Assembly (NCBI GenBank): GCA_905221615.1
Contig: CAJNDT010001300.1
Span: forward strand, 1 to 64,000
Origin: Symbiodinium sp. CCMP2592
Taxonomy: Eukaryota > Sar > Dinophyceae > Suessiales > Symbiodiniaceae
Direction of reading: 5' to 3'
DNA: 64,000 nt
A program made the translations under genes and the position numbers. Below the pieces are notes generated by a model. It was not told the DNA's origin. It did not search any database and saw only the letters and a program-made list of their open reading frames with translations. Each line of letters opens with the position of its first letter. Within the stretch, counting starts at the first letter, position 1. This document shows positions 20,839 through 31,350 of the stretch, one piece after another.

Positions 20839-21052
20839 TGAAAAATTCCGAGGTCGTTTCGAGATATGCCAGGAGTGTGCAGTGAATCAGCAAACAACAA
20901 TCAACAGAAAATCTCAATCTGCTCCAGAATGCAATCACTCGGTCTCAGACTTTTGTCTGGATGCAATGAGCCAATCTTGAGCCAAAGCCATGGTTCAGGC
21001 ATTGATGTGTCCGTAGCCAATAGCAGCAGGAGATTGACCATGCAATCTAACA
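20839..21052 (-). repeat. E2 3' LTR
   Basis: TG...CA ends are present. It differs from the E3/E4/E5 3' LTRs at two positions (TCTGGATGC versus TCTGGGTGC, and GATTGACC versus GATTGCCC). Confidence 0.9.
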
Positions 21053-21554
21053 CGGTCCCTTGGTTGTGACATGTATGTCAACAACCATAGCTGTACAATC
21101 TCCGCTCATTTATTGGCACCACAGTTATACCGTAATTCAAATCGAATAAAAATCAGAATCAGAAGAATGTAATTAGAATCGGTAAAGCAGTGAATCTAAC
21201 AGTGAAATGGCAATCACAGAACTGTACTAAAATCTCAGGAACAATCTCAGTTCTTTCAAGCTCAGAGCTGAACGATCTCATGCAGTTGCCCAATGTGCAA
21301 CCATGAGCAATCATCATCCAGGAAACAATGTCTCCGTCGGTACATCGCAATCATAGAAGCAAATGGGATCAGCATTCAATCGACAATGTCTGCAGGAATT
21401 GTCTTGTGCTCAATCCGGGCAACGGGGTATCAATATCCAATGCAGTCGGGCAGAAAGAGTCAGAATCAAAATCAAATTCAATGTCGTTGAGAGCAATGCA
21501 TGTATATGGACAGAATGAAACCAATCCGTTGTTCTGCAATAATCTGCCAGGTGA
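21053..21554. other. E2 non-coding 3' region
   Basis: About 500 bp lie between ORF-B and the LTR. Sense AAGGGACCG next to the LTR is a polypurine-tract candidate. CAAT motifs are dense; no gene is seen. The same region recurs in E3-E5. Confidence 0.6.
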
Positions 21555-22889
21555 TCAATCTTCAAGCTTCAGCTGCCTTTTGCGTTTCTTTGAAATAGCG
21601 GCTGCTGCCGTGACCACAATGTCATACTCCTGAGTGGTCATCGAGGACAGCAATAACGGTGTGCTTGAAGCGGTGCCACCTAAGGCAATGTCTTCATCTG
21701 TAACTTCGTCACAATTTGCGGTCTGAATCAATGCTGACAATGACTCGACAGTCATCGTAGGAAGTGTGAGGACAATGCTATACTGTCGAACCAATCCATC
21801 CAATGCATAGGAATACTTGCCCGCAATGGGATCATGCTGACTGTCAATGGCCAACGACCATGAGTTGCACATGAAAGAGCAATTATGGTAACGAAGGAAT
21901 CCTCCTGTTCCTTCTGAGCACTTGAGGCGTGTATCAATCATGGCAAGCGATGGTCGAAACACAATCAGCTTGACCAATTCACGGTTTTGAATGGCCGTGA
22001 ATTTGCCCTGTCGAAACCAATATCTGAGTCTTCGCAATGCAGCATCGGCATTAAAATGCGCGTTGAGTTGACCCAATGGGGTCGTGATCTCCGTTGGTCT
22101 ATCATTCATGAGCGAGTCCGCAATGGATGCTGGAAGAGCAATGCAGACGAACCAATCTGCAAGTCCGTCTACAGGATTGTAGACTCGACAATTGAACACA
22201 GTAACAGTAATTGCACGAGTGAATAAGGCCTTCAATGCACAATAGCACTCAAATGTTTTGTCAACCAGAAGGAATGACAAGTTCAGTGAAAATGCAGGAA
22301 TACCACCAGCAATCTCCGTAGGTGCCATAGTAGCAATGCAATGGTTGCAAACCGATACCAAATTCAACCAAATGCAATTGGCATATCCACAATGAACAGA
22401 GTAACCGTCGGGAATCAGTGTCTTTGCAAAGTTGTTGCCAATGGTCCAACCGAGTTGCAATTCAAGACTGGCAATGCGGCCTGTAGATCTTGTGTCCTGA
22501 CGTGAATATGCGATCAATGCATCATGCAGAAGTTCAGCCATTTCCATCACAGCAGAGCAATTAAGATGGGCAATCCCATCTAGCAGAGTCTCAGTGACGT
22601 AATGGTCAATGACCTGAGTACACTCAATCAAAGATGCTTTCCACTGACGTAATTCGAGCAATGACAGAATGGATGCCAAGTGCGCATAGAATACGGCAAT
22701 CGCCTCGCGCATCCTTGCAAGAATCACTTGCGCAGTCCAGGCTTCTGGATGATTCGGTGAGTGGCAATGTTCATTTACATTTGCCACAATCCGCCGAAAC
22801 TGCTCCAACGAAGAAACCTGAGGGGATGCCAGTGGCGGTTGACCAATCGCATAGTCATATGCTCTGGCAATCGTCGCGGAATCAGCCAT
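21555..22889 (-). CDS. E2 ORF-B, unrecognised 444-aa protein
   Basis: ATG at 22889 gives MADSATIARAYDYAIG. The protein is mostly helical-looking and mildly hydrophobic, with MREAIAVFYAHLASIL near residue 60, Cys/His pairs (CNHCI) near 200, repeated short hydrophobic stretches, and a basic C-terminus KKRKRQLKLED that could be a nuclear-localisation signal. It is about 60% identical by eye to E1 ORF-B over the N-terminal part, so it evolves as a protein. There are no catalytic motifs that I recognise. Its place after ORF-A and before the 3' LTR is where accessory or envelope-like genes sit in LTR elements, but there is no clear membrane anchor. Confidence 0.75.
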   Translation of the reverse strand: MADSATIARAYDYAIGQPPLASPQVSSLEQFRRIVANVNEHCHSPNHPEAWTAQVILARMREAIAVFYAHLASILSLLELRQWKASLIECTQVIDHYVTETLLDGIAHLNCSAVMEMAELLHDALIAYSRQDTRSTGRIASLELQLGWTIGNNFAKTLIPDGYSVHCGYANCIWLNLVSVCNHCIATMAPTEIAGGIPAFSLNLSFLLVDKTFECYCALKALFTRAITVTVFNCRVYNPVDGLADWFVCIALPASIADSLMNDRPTEITTPLGQLNAHFNADAALRRLRYWFRQGKFTAIQNRELVKLIVFRPSLAMIDTRLKCSEGTGGFLRYHNCSFMCNSWSLAIDSQHDPIAGKYSYALDGLVRQYSIVLTLPTMTVESLSALIQTANCDEVTDEDIALGGTASSTPLLLSSMTTQEYDIVVTAAAAISKKRKRQLKLED

Positions 22890-23870
22890 GGCGTCAATCT
22901 AAATCCGTGACATTAACCTATCGCACTTGTGACGAAAAAATGCTTTCTCTCAATCTAATATCGATCGCAAGCGGGAGCAAAAAAAATCAAGAGGCAGTCG
23001 CAAAGAAACACACTCCAGGCTAAAATCTCAAAACGTGTTCTCCTTCAGTTTACATCCGTGCTATGTACAATGCTGTTTGCACAGCAAGATTCGACTCATG
23101 TAGAGCTCGAAACAATGAATGTTCGGCTCAACATGTCAGAGAATTTGTACAATCTGAAAAAGTTCTAATTCGATTTTCTAACATTTAAACCAATCAATGG
23201 TTCAGTGCCAAGCACCATGTTCAAAAGACAATCTTCCTGACAAAAAGGTCTCCGGAATGATAAAGCTCAGCCAATGAAGAATAATAATAGAAAATCAGAG
23301 AGTGTTCTCTCAATTCTCACCTCTCACTCTGAGCAAACCAAGGCTCTTGCCAAAGTAAGGCCCTCGCCAGACAATGGGATACATGCAACAGACTAGAATC
23401 TCCTGAGGAAATGAGCGATGTCTTAAGAGAAGACAGCTTCAATGCTCAAGGCCAGGGATCAGAACTGAATAAATTCATCGTGAAACCAATAAAACAATGT
23501 TTGTTCGATTTGATGCTTCATCAGCAGTGCTCAATCCAACAAAGTCGAGATCAACTCACCAGAGACAATGAGGATCTTCCAGACAATGACGAACAACACG
23601 ACAAACTGACGTGCAACGAAATGTGGGAGGAAAGTAATCCTGAATGGAACGCAATGACACGAAGGACAATGAGAATCGGTCCCTCAGTCACACCGAGTTC
23701 TGAATCGTAAGGAATGGTCAGATGAGGAATGAACTCTAACACACGGACAATGAGGCATGCCAGATGATTGACAGCAAGCAATCTCACTGCTTCCAGTCAA
23801 ATCAGGTGCATATCATGACCTATGTTCACAATGCCTTCAAAACAGAACGTATCTTTGATGACAGCAATCC
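22890..23870. other. E2 inter-ORF spacer
   Basis: About 980 bp lie between ORF-B and ORF-A. Short plus-strand frames here are antisense and not supported. CAATG/CAATC motifs are frequent. The region recurs in E3 (30369-31350), E4 (37851-38832) and E5 (45333-46313). Confidence 0.55.
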
Positions 23871-26800
23871 TTAGTAGCAGGCCATGAAGTGCCGTCGGGG
23901 TTCCTTAGTCAATCCAAGTGTTTCCTCAGTGACATGACGGCGTCTGTAGAGGCAGCAAGACGCATCACAATGTGCAAGTGACAATGACTTGCCGAATACG
24001 CAAGAGCAATCCCATGGGTCTTCTTCAATCTGGATAACTGTACTCTTGCGGTTTGAGGTGCAATCCGAGGTACAATAAGAAAGTGACAGAACATGGATGT
24101 GGACCCAATCAGACCAATCGATAAACAAGTCAATGTTGATCCAATAACAAGAAAAGCAAGAACCGAAATCAGAAAATAAAGGATGTGAATGGTGGAGCAA
24201 CACAATAAGGTGCTCACACGACGAAATCGGAACAATCGAGAGAAAAGAGCAACTGTGATGCAATCTAGAACGAAATCCACTGCAATCCTGATCAGAGACA
24301 TGGATGACGCAATGCTGACGTGAAATCGCATACAGCAATCTCAAAGGAGTGGTCAGCGTCAGTCTCAATGCAACTTCCGGCGGCTGACGAATCCGAGTGT
24401 AATAGCGGTGCGTCAATGAATAAGCCTGAGTCTCACAGTAGTGATTGCAGCAGAGAGTGAAGACACAGATCGTGACTTCAGTGTCAATGACACGATCTTT
24501 CCTGAGGGTCTCCACAATGAGATCAATCAAGATCACAGTCACATGTCTGCCAATCTCTCCGAAACAGCAGATTCTATCGTTCTCTCTCCTGTTCAATGAA
24601 AGGTGTCGAGGAAGGCAATCTTCGTCGAAACAAGAGGAATGATACTCAAGGTCAATCGTAGAATCTCCATGCCCTTGAAAATTCCAACAATTGTAATGTA
24701 ATCCTAAGAGAAGTCGCTGGTCTTCGTCAATCAGGGAGTGCAATCGCATCATGACATGATTGAGCAATCCGCAATTGTCGACGCGAAGGTTCATACGAAG
24801 CACAGTGCTCGAGGCGGTGCAATATGACCCATGAATACTAATCTCATATGGCCATTGAATGTAACTCTCATGTGGCAGAACGTAGCAATAACGGTCAGCA
24901 ACAAGCGTTGCAGTCAATGACGCGAATGTGACATTAACCATGTGCACATTAACCATGTGCAGTTTCTGAATGAAGTCGATTCGCCAATGGGAGTCGACAT
25001 CGAAAAGCCGTAAATGGTCAATGACATGAGCACAATCCTCTGTGGAATGCGAAAAGAAATCGTGAACGCGAATGTCAAGACAATCTTTATACTCTCGGTC
25101 CCTCGGCTCGAGATGGCGACGCGTGCAATCAATCTTTATCAAAAGTTGTCTCATCAGGTCACACCAACCAACGCAATGTTGCCAGATGTGCTCGTACAGG
25201 TTGTTCGAGCTCGCCTTTGCGGCTAGCATTGAGTCCTCTGTAGGATCACAATCTATTAAGGCAAAATCTATTACAATTGGTCGTAGTACACAGATTGCAA
25301 TGCCCATGCTCAATGTAAACTCACCCTGCTTGTGTGCGTAGTTGCAGTCCTTTTTGCGACACCAGCCATCGCGAACATGCAAAATGCACTCTATTGGAAT
25401 GAGATCTATTACAATGAGTTGTAACATACAGCGGCAATAAGCGTGTACAATGATTGAAATGCGTATCATTTCTATCCGGCCGTTGTCTTGACCAACCTTG
25501 CATGGCAATTTAAACAATGATAACATGGAATGCAATGGATCAAGAGGACAATCATCAAGGAATGGCGCCAATGATGGACGGAGTAGACAATGATAAGGGA
25601 ATGAGAAGTGGTGATGGACATAGGTATGCTGGAATCCATCACATGAATCAGAAAGATGTGACAATCGGTTACGTGTCAATAATACTTCGAATACCGAGAC
25701 AGTGGCTCCAATCAAGCTCCAAAGTTCATAACCGAATTCCGAATCAATCCGTGAAACTTCACCAATGACGTCGTCATACGTGGAATATGGCAAGCCAGGG
25801 ATGTCCTGATGGAGTCGTTCGGATCCAATCAATGAGTCTTCTGATCCAAAACTGCTAAAGTCGAGCACCGACAATGTATCCCCGAACGGAGTGACAGGGA
25901 TGTCCTCGAGGCGTTCAATACTGATGCTCCAATGCTCTCTTTCCAATGCACAGAGGCTCTCGTGTAATGACTCTGGATGAGAGTCGTGAAGGTAGAAATC
26001 CTCTGATTCGGCAATGGAACAACCCTGAGACAATGATTTGAAGCACTCAACGTAATACGCGCAGTCAAACGAAAGATCCTGATCTCCTATCAGATCAATC
26101 CGAGAACCAAGGTCAATCGAATCGTTCATCCTGATGTCATCCTCAACTGGCCCAAGATCCGAAATGAATCCTTGCCAGTGATAAGGCCAATCTTCATTCT
26201 CAAACAAGGGTGCTCCACGAGCAATCGGAGCACTCATGAATCTGCAAAACACGACAACAATTATCATCATGACAAGCAGAAATCTGAATCTACCGAAACC
26301 AATCCTCAATCGCTCTCGGACTGGAAATATGCTAGTGAAACCAATCTCCTCTGAATTCATAACATCCAAATTCGCATTCGTGACGTCACAAAAGAAATCC
26401 AACAATCGCTTAACGATCGATGAAAATGAAACCTGATCTCCAATCTCAGATCTGGACGATGAAAAAGGTTCTTCCAAGGCAATGTCTGGATGAACACAGT
26501 CGAACTGACTACAGCAATCCAAACCCTTCGTGCAATCAAGCTGGTCGCACGACAATGTTGGGTCTAGAAAACAATCAGATCTAAGCCATGTCAAAACACA
26601 GTGTTTTGCGTCCATGTCTTCAATCGAATCATGCATGCGCTCGAAGTACTTCTTGCTAGCAACGCAATCAACGCAAGCAATCGCGTCGTGACAATCAATC
26701 GCGTTGTGGCAATCCGGAATGAATACGTCCAATGCCTCGTCTACAACAAAGCCACTTCTGTCTTCTTTCAATCTCTTTTCTTCTTCTTTCCTTCTGTTTC

Positions 26801-27980
26801 CAATCTCTTTCTCATCTCTTTCGAACTCCTTCCAATCGCAATACCAAACATCCTCAGTCGAACAATCCGTCGAACTCTCTTCACTGCAGTAATATTCATG
26901 ATCCTCTTCCTTTTCCTCTTTTCCTTCAATTTCTCTGTCGCAATCCTCTTCATCTCCCAAACACGTGCTTTCCTTCTCGTCAATCTTTTCATTTCCTTCT
27001 TCTCCCAGAAACTCTCCTTTCCTTTCCTTTCCGATCTCCTGTGACCTCTTGTCACAATCACTTCCCTTGGGGTCCTGTTCCTCGTCATCCTCATCTATTT
27101 TGTCAATCTTCACTCCTTCTTTGATCTTCATTGCGTTTTCTCCTTTGCTTCCAATCCTCTTCGACCTCTCGACATGATACAGAATGCGTTCCGATGCCCA
27201 GTCTGTGAATCCTCGAAATCCGCCTTCTTTCTTCATCTCTCCAATCTTTTTCTCTCTCTCGAAATCCCTCACTTCTTGTTCACCAACAATCATCCGCAGC
27301 AACTGATGCTGAGTAGCCGACTGAATCAATCTTCCTGCTGAAAATCGGCAGAGTCTGCAATGTCCCCTGACTAAGTCAGTGACCTGATCAAATGTTCTCA
27401 GTGCATCCTGATGCAACCGAAGAAAACCTGACAATGCTTCCTCAGTCTTGGATACAAGCAACGCGACAAGAACATCATCACTCAATGCATCTCCACCAGT
27501 CTCCTCGTATCTCTTCTTCAAGACAATGAAGTCTGCGAAATCTTCTTCGAAGAAATCTTTCCTAAACTGATAAAGGAAAATTTGGCTCAATGTTTCCATG
27601 CCTTTGTGTCTGGCGGAAATCCAGTACTGCTCGTGTAACAATCTCCAAGCTTCTAATCCGTTGCAGTGTTCACAAGCACGGACAATGCTTCCTGCATGTC
27701 CTTTTGTAATCCTCGCAAGCAAATAATGCAATTCACCGGAAAATTCAAGTAATCTTTCTTCCGAGAAGTCTTGACTTGAAAATGAACCAATGAGTGAGTC
27801 GTCTACTTCAATGTCCAAGGTCAACGCAGCGTCCAAGATGGTCACAGCCAATGGACAGTGGATCTTTACGTAGAATCTCAACTGCCAGTTCCAATCTTCC
27901 CAACTTTCCTTGTCTCCTGCAAATGATGCTGGAGGCTCCAATTGCATTTTCCTTTCCGCGCTACCGAGCTCAATGTTCAT
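23871..27980 (-). CDS. E2 ORF-A: intact Gag-like protein with long Cys/His/Asp-rich extension (1369 aa)
   Basis: Start chosen at ATG 27980 (MNIELGS), about 50 nt after the PBS; the frame also stays open upstream through the PBS into the LTR. Residues 1-230 are Gag-like (SWEDWNWQLRFYVK; NGLEAWRLLHEQYW; LKKRYEE). About 240-410 is Glu/Lys-rich and probably disordered. A hydrophobic segment FLLVMMIIVVVFC near residue 570 could span a membrane. The remaining ~790 residues are very unusual, full of DC, HC, ID and CxxH pairs, partly because the sense ATTG signature writes GAT-TGT and CAT-TGT codons. No protease, integrase or RT motif is present. The E1 homologue keeps several blocks, so this is a real protein; its role beyond Gag is unknown. 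Confidence 0.75.
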   Translation of the reverse strand: MNIELGSAERKMQLEPPASFAGDKESWEDWNWQLRFYVKIHCPLAVTILDAALTLDIEVDDSLIGSFSSQDFSEERLLEFSGELHYLLARITKGHAGSIVRACEHCNGLEAWRLLHEQYWISARHKGMETLSQIFLYQFRKDFFEEDFADFIVLKKRYEETGGDALSDDVLVALLVSKTEEALSGFLRLHQDALRTFDQVTDLVRGHCRLCRFSAGRLIQSATQHQLLRMIVGEQEVRDFEREKKIGEMKKEGGFRGFTDWASERILYHVERSKRIGSKGENAMKIKEGVKIDKIDEDDEEQDPKGSDCDKRSQEIGKERKGEFLGEEGNEKIDEKESTCLGDEEDCDREIEGKEEKEEDHEYYCSEESSTDCSTEDVWYCDWKEFERDEKEIGNRRKEEEKRLKEDRSGFVVDEALDVFIPDCHNAIDCHDAIACVDCVASKKYFERMHDSIEDMDAKHCVLTWLRSDCFLDPTLSCDQLDCTKGLDCCSQFDCVHPDIALEEPFSSSRSEIGDQVSFSSIVKRLLDFFCDVTNANLDVMNSEEIGFTSIFPVRERLRIGFGRFRFLLVMMIIVVVFCRFMSAPIARGAPLFENEDWPYHWQGFISDLGPVEDDIRMNDSIDLGSRIDLIGDQDLSFDCAYYVECFKSLSQGCSIAESEDFYLHDSHPESLHESLCALEREHWSISIERLEDIPVTPFGDTLSVLDFSSFGSEDSLIGSERLHQDIPGLPYSTYDDVIGEVSRIDSEFGYELWSLIGATVSVFEVLLTRNRLSHLSDSCDGFQHTYVHHHFSFPYHCLLRPSLAPFLDDCPLDPLHSMLSLFKLPCKVGQDNGRIEMIRISIIVHAYCRCMLQLIVIDLIPIECILHVRDGWCRKKDCNYAHKQGEFTLSMGIAICVLRPIVIDFALIDCDPTEDSMLAAKASSNNLYEHIWQHCVGWCDLMRQLLIKIDCTRRHLEPRDREYKDCLDIRVHDFFSHSTEDCAHVIDHLRLFDVDSHWRIDFIQKLHMVNVHMVNVTFASLTATLVADRYCYVLPHESYIQWPYEISIHGSYCTASSTVLRMNLRVDNCGLLNHVMMRLHSLIDEDQRLLLGLHYNCWNFQGHGDSTIDLEYHSSCFDEDCLPRHLSLNRRENDRICCFGEIGRHVTVILIDLIVETLRKDRVIDTEVTICVFTLCCNHYCETQAYSLTHRYYTRIRQPPEVALRLTLTTPLRLLYAISRQHCVIHVSDQDCSGFRSRLHHSCSFLSIVPISSCEHLIVLLHHSHPLFSDFGSCFSCYWINIDLFIDWSDWVHIHVLSLSYCTSDCTSNRKSTVIQIEEDPWDCSCVFGKSLSLAHCDASCCLYRRRHVTEETLGLTKEPRRHFMACY

Positions 27981-28028
27981 CTCTACAGATTCCTCTGAAG
28001 TCAATCGGTACCCTGGGCTTCGCCGCAG

Positions 28029-28041
28029 GGCTCCGCTACCA
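28029..28041 (-). other. E2 primer-binding site
   Basis: Sense TGGTAGCGGAGCC directly follows the 5' LTR terminal CA. Equivalent sites lie at 35511-35523 (E3) and 42993-43005 (E4). Confidence 0.8.
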
Positions 28042-28253
28042 TGAAAAATTCCGAGGTCGTTTCGAGATATGCCAGGAGTGTGCAGTGAATCAGCAAACAA
28101 CAATCAACAGAAAATCTCAATCTGCTCCAGAATGCAATCACTCGGTCTCAGACTTTTGTCTGGATGCAATGAGCCAATCTTGAGCCAAAGCCATGGTTCA
28201 GGCATATGTGTCCGTAGCCAATAGCAGCAGGAGATTGACCATGCAATCTAACA
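28042..28253 (-). repeat. E2 5' LTR (212 bp)
   Basis: This LTR carries the 2-bp deletion (CATATGTG) that also marks the 5' LTRs of E3 and E4 but none of the 3' LTRs. Confidence 0.9.
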
Positions 28254-28317
28254 TTCAAGGGGGGGCTTGAGGGGGGCTTGAATGGGGGCTTGAAGGGGGG
28301 CTTAAGGGGGGCTTGAA
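28254..28317. repeat. 64-bp G-rich spacer between E2 and E3
   Basis: Five degenerate repeats of GGGGGGCTTGAA. The same 64 bp recur at 35736-35799 and 43218-43281. Confidence 0.9.
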
Positions 28318-28531
28318 TGAAAAATTCCGAGGTCGTTTCGAGATATGCCAGGAGTGTGCAGTGAATCAGCAAACAACAATCAACAGAAAATCTCAATCTG
28401 CTCCAGAATGCAATCACTCGGTCTCAGACTTTTGTCTGGGTGCAATGAGCCAATCTTGAGCCAAAGCCATGGTTCAGGCATTGATGTGTCCGTAGCCAAT
28501 AGCAGCAGGAGATTGCCCATGCAATCTAACA
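28318..28531 (-). repeat. E3 3' LTR
   Basis: 214 bp with the TCTGGGTGC and GATTGCCC variants, shared with the E4 and E5 3' LTRs. Confidence 0.9.
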
Positions 28532-29033
28532 CGGTCCCTTGGTTGTGACATGTATGTCAACAACCATAGCTGTACAATCTCCGCTCATTTATTGGCACCA
28601 CAGTTATACCGTAATTCAAATCGAATAAAAATCAGAATCAGAAGAATGTAATTAGAATCGGTAAAGCAGTGAATCTAACAGTGAAATGGCAATCACAGAA
28701 CTGTACTAAAATCTCAGGAACAATCTCAGTTCTTTCAAGCTCAGAGCTGAACGATCTCATGCAGTTGCCCAATGTGCAACCATGAGCAATCATCATCCAG
28801 GAAACAATGTCTCCGTCGGTACATCGCAATCATAGAAGCAAATGGGATCAGCATTCAATCGACAGTGTCTGCAGGAATTGTCTTGTGCTCAATCCGGGCA
28901 ACGGGGTATCAATATCCAATGCAGTCGGGCAGAAAGAGTCAGAATCAAAATCAAAATCAATGTCGTTGAGAGCAATGCATGTATATGGACAGAATGAAAC
29001 CAATCCGTTGTTCTGCAATAATCTGCCAGGTGA

Positions 29034-30368
29034 TCAATCTTCAAGCTTCAGCTGCCTTTTGCGTTTCTTTGAAATAGCGGCTGCTGCCGTGACCACAATG
29101 TCATACTCCTGAGTGGTCATCGAGGACAGCAATAACGGTGTGCTTGAAGCGGTGCCACCTAAGGCAATGTCTTCATCTGTAACTTCGTCACAATTTGCAG
29201 TCTGAATCAATGCTGACAATGACTCGACAGTCATCGTAGGAAGTGTGAGGACAATGCTATACTGTCGAACCAATCCATCCAATGCATAGGAATACTTGCC
29301 CGCCATGGGATCATGCTGACTGTCAATGGCCAACGACCATGAATTGCACATGAAAGAGCAATTATGGTAACGAAGGAATCCTCCTGTTCCTTCTGAGCAC
29401 TTGAGGCGTGTATCAATCATGGCAAGCGATGGTCGAAACACAATCAGCTTGACCAATTCACGGTTTTGAATGGCCGTGAATTTGCCCCGTCGAAACCAAT
29501 ATCTGAGTCTTCGCAATGCAGCATCGGCATTAAAATGCGCGTTGAGTTGACCCAATGGGGTCGTGATCTCCGTTGGTCTATCATTCATGAGCGAGTCCGC
29601 AATGGATGCTGGAAGAGCAATGCAGACGAACCAATCTGCAAGTCCGTCTACAGGATTGTAGACTCGACAATTGAACACAGTAACAGTAATTGCACGAGTG
29701 AATAAGGCCTTCAATGCACAATAGCACTCAAATGTTTTGTCAACCAGAAGGAATGACAAGTTCAGTGAAAATGCAGGAATACCACCAGCAATCTCCGTAG
29801 GTGCCATAGTAGCAATGCAATGGTTGCAAACCGATACCAAATTCAACCAAATGCAATTGGCATATCCACAATGAACAGAGTAACCGTCGGGAATCAGTGT
29901 CTTTGCAAAGTTGTTGCCAATGGTCCAACCGAGTTGCAAGTCAAGACTGGCAATGCGGCCTGTAGATCTTGTGTCCTGACGTGAATATGCGATCAATGCA
30001 TCATGCAGAAGTTCAGCCATTTCCATCACAGCAGAGCAATTAAGATGGGCAATCCCATCTAGCAGAGTCTCAGTGACGTAATGGTCAATGACCTGAGTAC
30101 ACTCAATCAAAGATGCTTTCCACTGACGTAATTCGAGCAATGACAGAATGGATGCCAAGTGCGCATAGAATACGGCAATCGCCTCGCGCATCCTTGCAAG
30201 AATCACTTGCGCAGTCCAGGCTTCTGGATGATTCGGTGAGTGGCAATGTTCATTTACATTTGCCACAATCCGCCGAAACTGCTCCAACGGAGAAACCTGA
30301 GGGGATGCCAGTGGCGGTTGACCAATCGCATAGTCATATGCTCTGGCAATCGTCGCGGAATCAGCCAT
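29034..30368 (-). CDS. E3 ORF-B, unrecognised 444-aa protein
   Basis: The protein is the same length as E2 ORF-B and differs at only a few residues (for example SPLEQF for SSLEQF, FRRGK for FRQGK). No function is recognised. Confidence 0.7.
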   Translation of the reverse strand: MADSATIARAYDYAIGQPPLASPQVSPLEQFRRIVANVNEHCHSPNHPEAWTAQVILARMREAIAVFYAHLASILSLLELRQWKASLIECTQVIDHYVTETLLDGIAHLNCSAVMEMAELLHDALIAYSRQDTRSTGRIASLDLQLGWTIGNNFAKTLIPDGYSVHCGYANCIWLNLVSVCNHCIATMAPTEIAGGIPAFSLNLSFLLVDKTFECYCALKALFTRAITVTVFNCRVYNPVDGLADWFVCIALPASIADSLMNDRPTEITTPLGQLNAHFNADAALRRLRYWFRRGKFTAIQNRELVKLIVFRPSLAMIDTRLKCSEGTGGFLRYHNCSFMCNSWSLAIDSQHDPMAGKYSYALDGLVRQYSIVLTLPTMTVESLSALIQTANCDEVTDEDIALGGTASSTPLLLSSMTTQEYDIVVTAAAAISKKRKRQLKLED

Positions 30369-31350
30369 GGCGTCAATCTAAATCCGTGACATTAACCTAT
30401 CGCACTTGTGACGAAAAAATGCTTTCTCTCAATCTAATATCGATCGCAAGCGGGAGCAAAAAAAATCAAGAGGCAGTCGCAAAGAAACACACTCCAGGCT
30501 AAAATCTCAAAACGTGTTCTCCTTCAGTTTACATCCGTGCTATGTACAATGCTGTTTGCACAGCAAGATTCGACTCATGTAGAGCTCGAAACAATGAATG
30601 TTCGGCTCAACATGTCAGAGAATTTGTACAATCTGAAAAAGTTCTAATTCGATTTTCTAACATTTAAACCAATCAATGGTTCAGTGCCAAGCACCATGTT
30701 CAAAAGACAATCTTCCTGACAAAAAGGTCTTCGGAATGATAAAGCTCAGCCAATGAAGAATAATAATAGAAAATCAGAGAGTGTTCTCTCAATTCTCACC
30801 TCTCACTCTGAGCAAACCAAGGCTCTTGCCAAAGTAAGGCCCTCGCCAGACAATGGGATACATGCAACAGACTAGAATCTCCTGAGGAAATGAGCGATGT
30901 CTTAAGAGAAGACAGCTTCAATGCTCAAGGCCAGGGATCAGAACTGAATAAATTCATCGTGAAACCAATAAAACAATGTTTGTTCGATTTGATGCTTCAT
31001 CAGCAGTGCTCAATCCGACAAAGTCGAGATCACCTCACCAGAGACAATGAGGATCTCCAGACAATGACGACCAACACGACAAACTGGCGTGCAACGAAAT
31101 GTGGGAGGAAAGTAATCCTGAATGGAACGCAATGACACGAAGGACAATGAGAATCGGTCCCTCAGTCACACCGAGTTCTGAATCGTAAGGAATGGTCAGA
31201 TGAGGAATGAACTCTAACACACGGACAATGAGGCATGCCAGATGATTGACAGCAAGCAATCTCACTGCTTCCAGTCAAATCAGGTGCATATCATGACCTA
31301 TATGTTCACAATGCCTTCAAAACAGAACGTATCTTTGATGACAGCAATCC

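Larger units (their letters stand above)
20839..28253 (-). mobile_element. E2: non-autonomous LTR retroelement (7415 bp), both ORFs open
   Basis: The LTRs at 20839-21052 (214 bp) and 28042-28253 (212 bp) differ by one 2-bp deletion (CATTGATG versus CATATG). The flanks are TTCAA (20834-20838 and 28254-28258), a clean 5-bp TSD. The sense order is LTR, PBS, ORF-A, about 980 bp of spacer, ORF-B, about 500 bp of tail and LTR. It is the only copy in the window with both ORFs uninterrupted. No RT, IN or protease is seen. Confidence 0.9.

Noticed and set aside
24936..24961. Short tandem repeat CATTAACCATGTG (two copies) as a regulatory site
   Set aside because: It lies inside ORF-A and is read as a duplicated HMVNV in the protein; no sign of a separate function.
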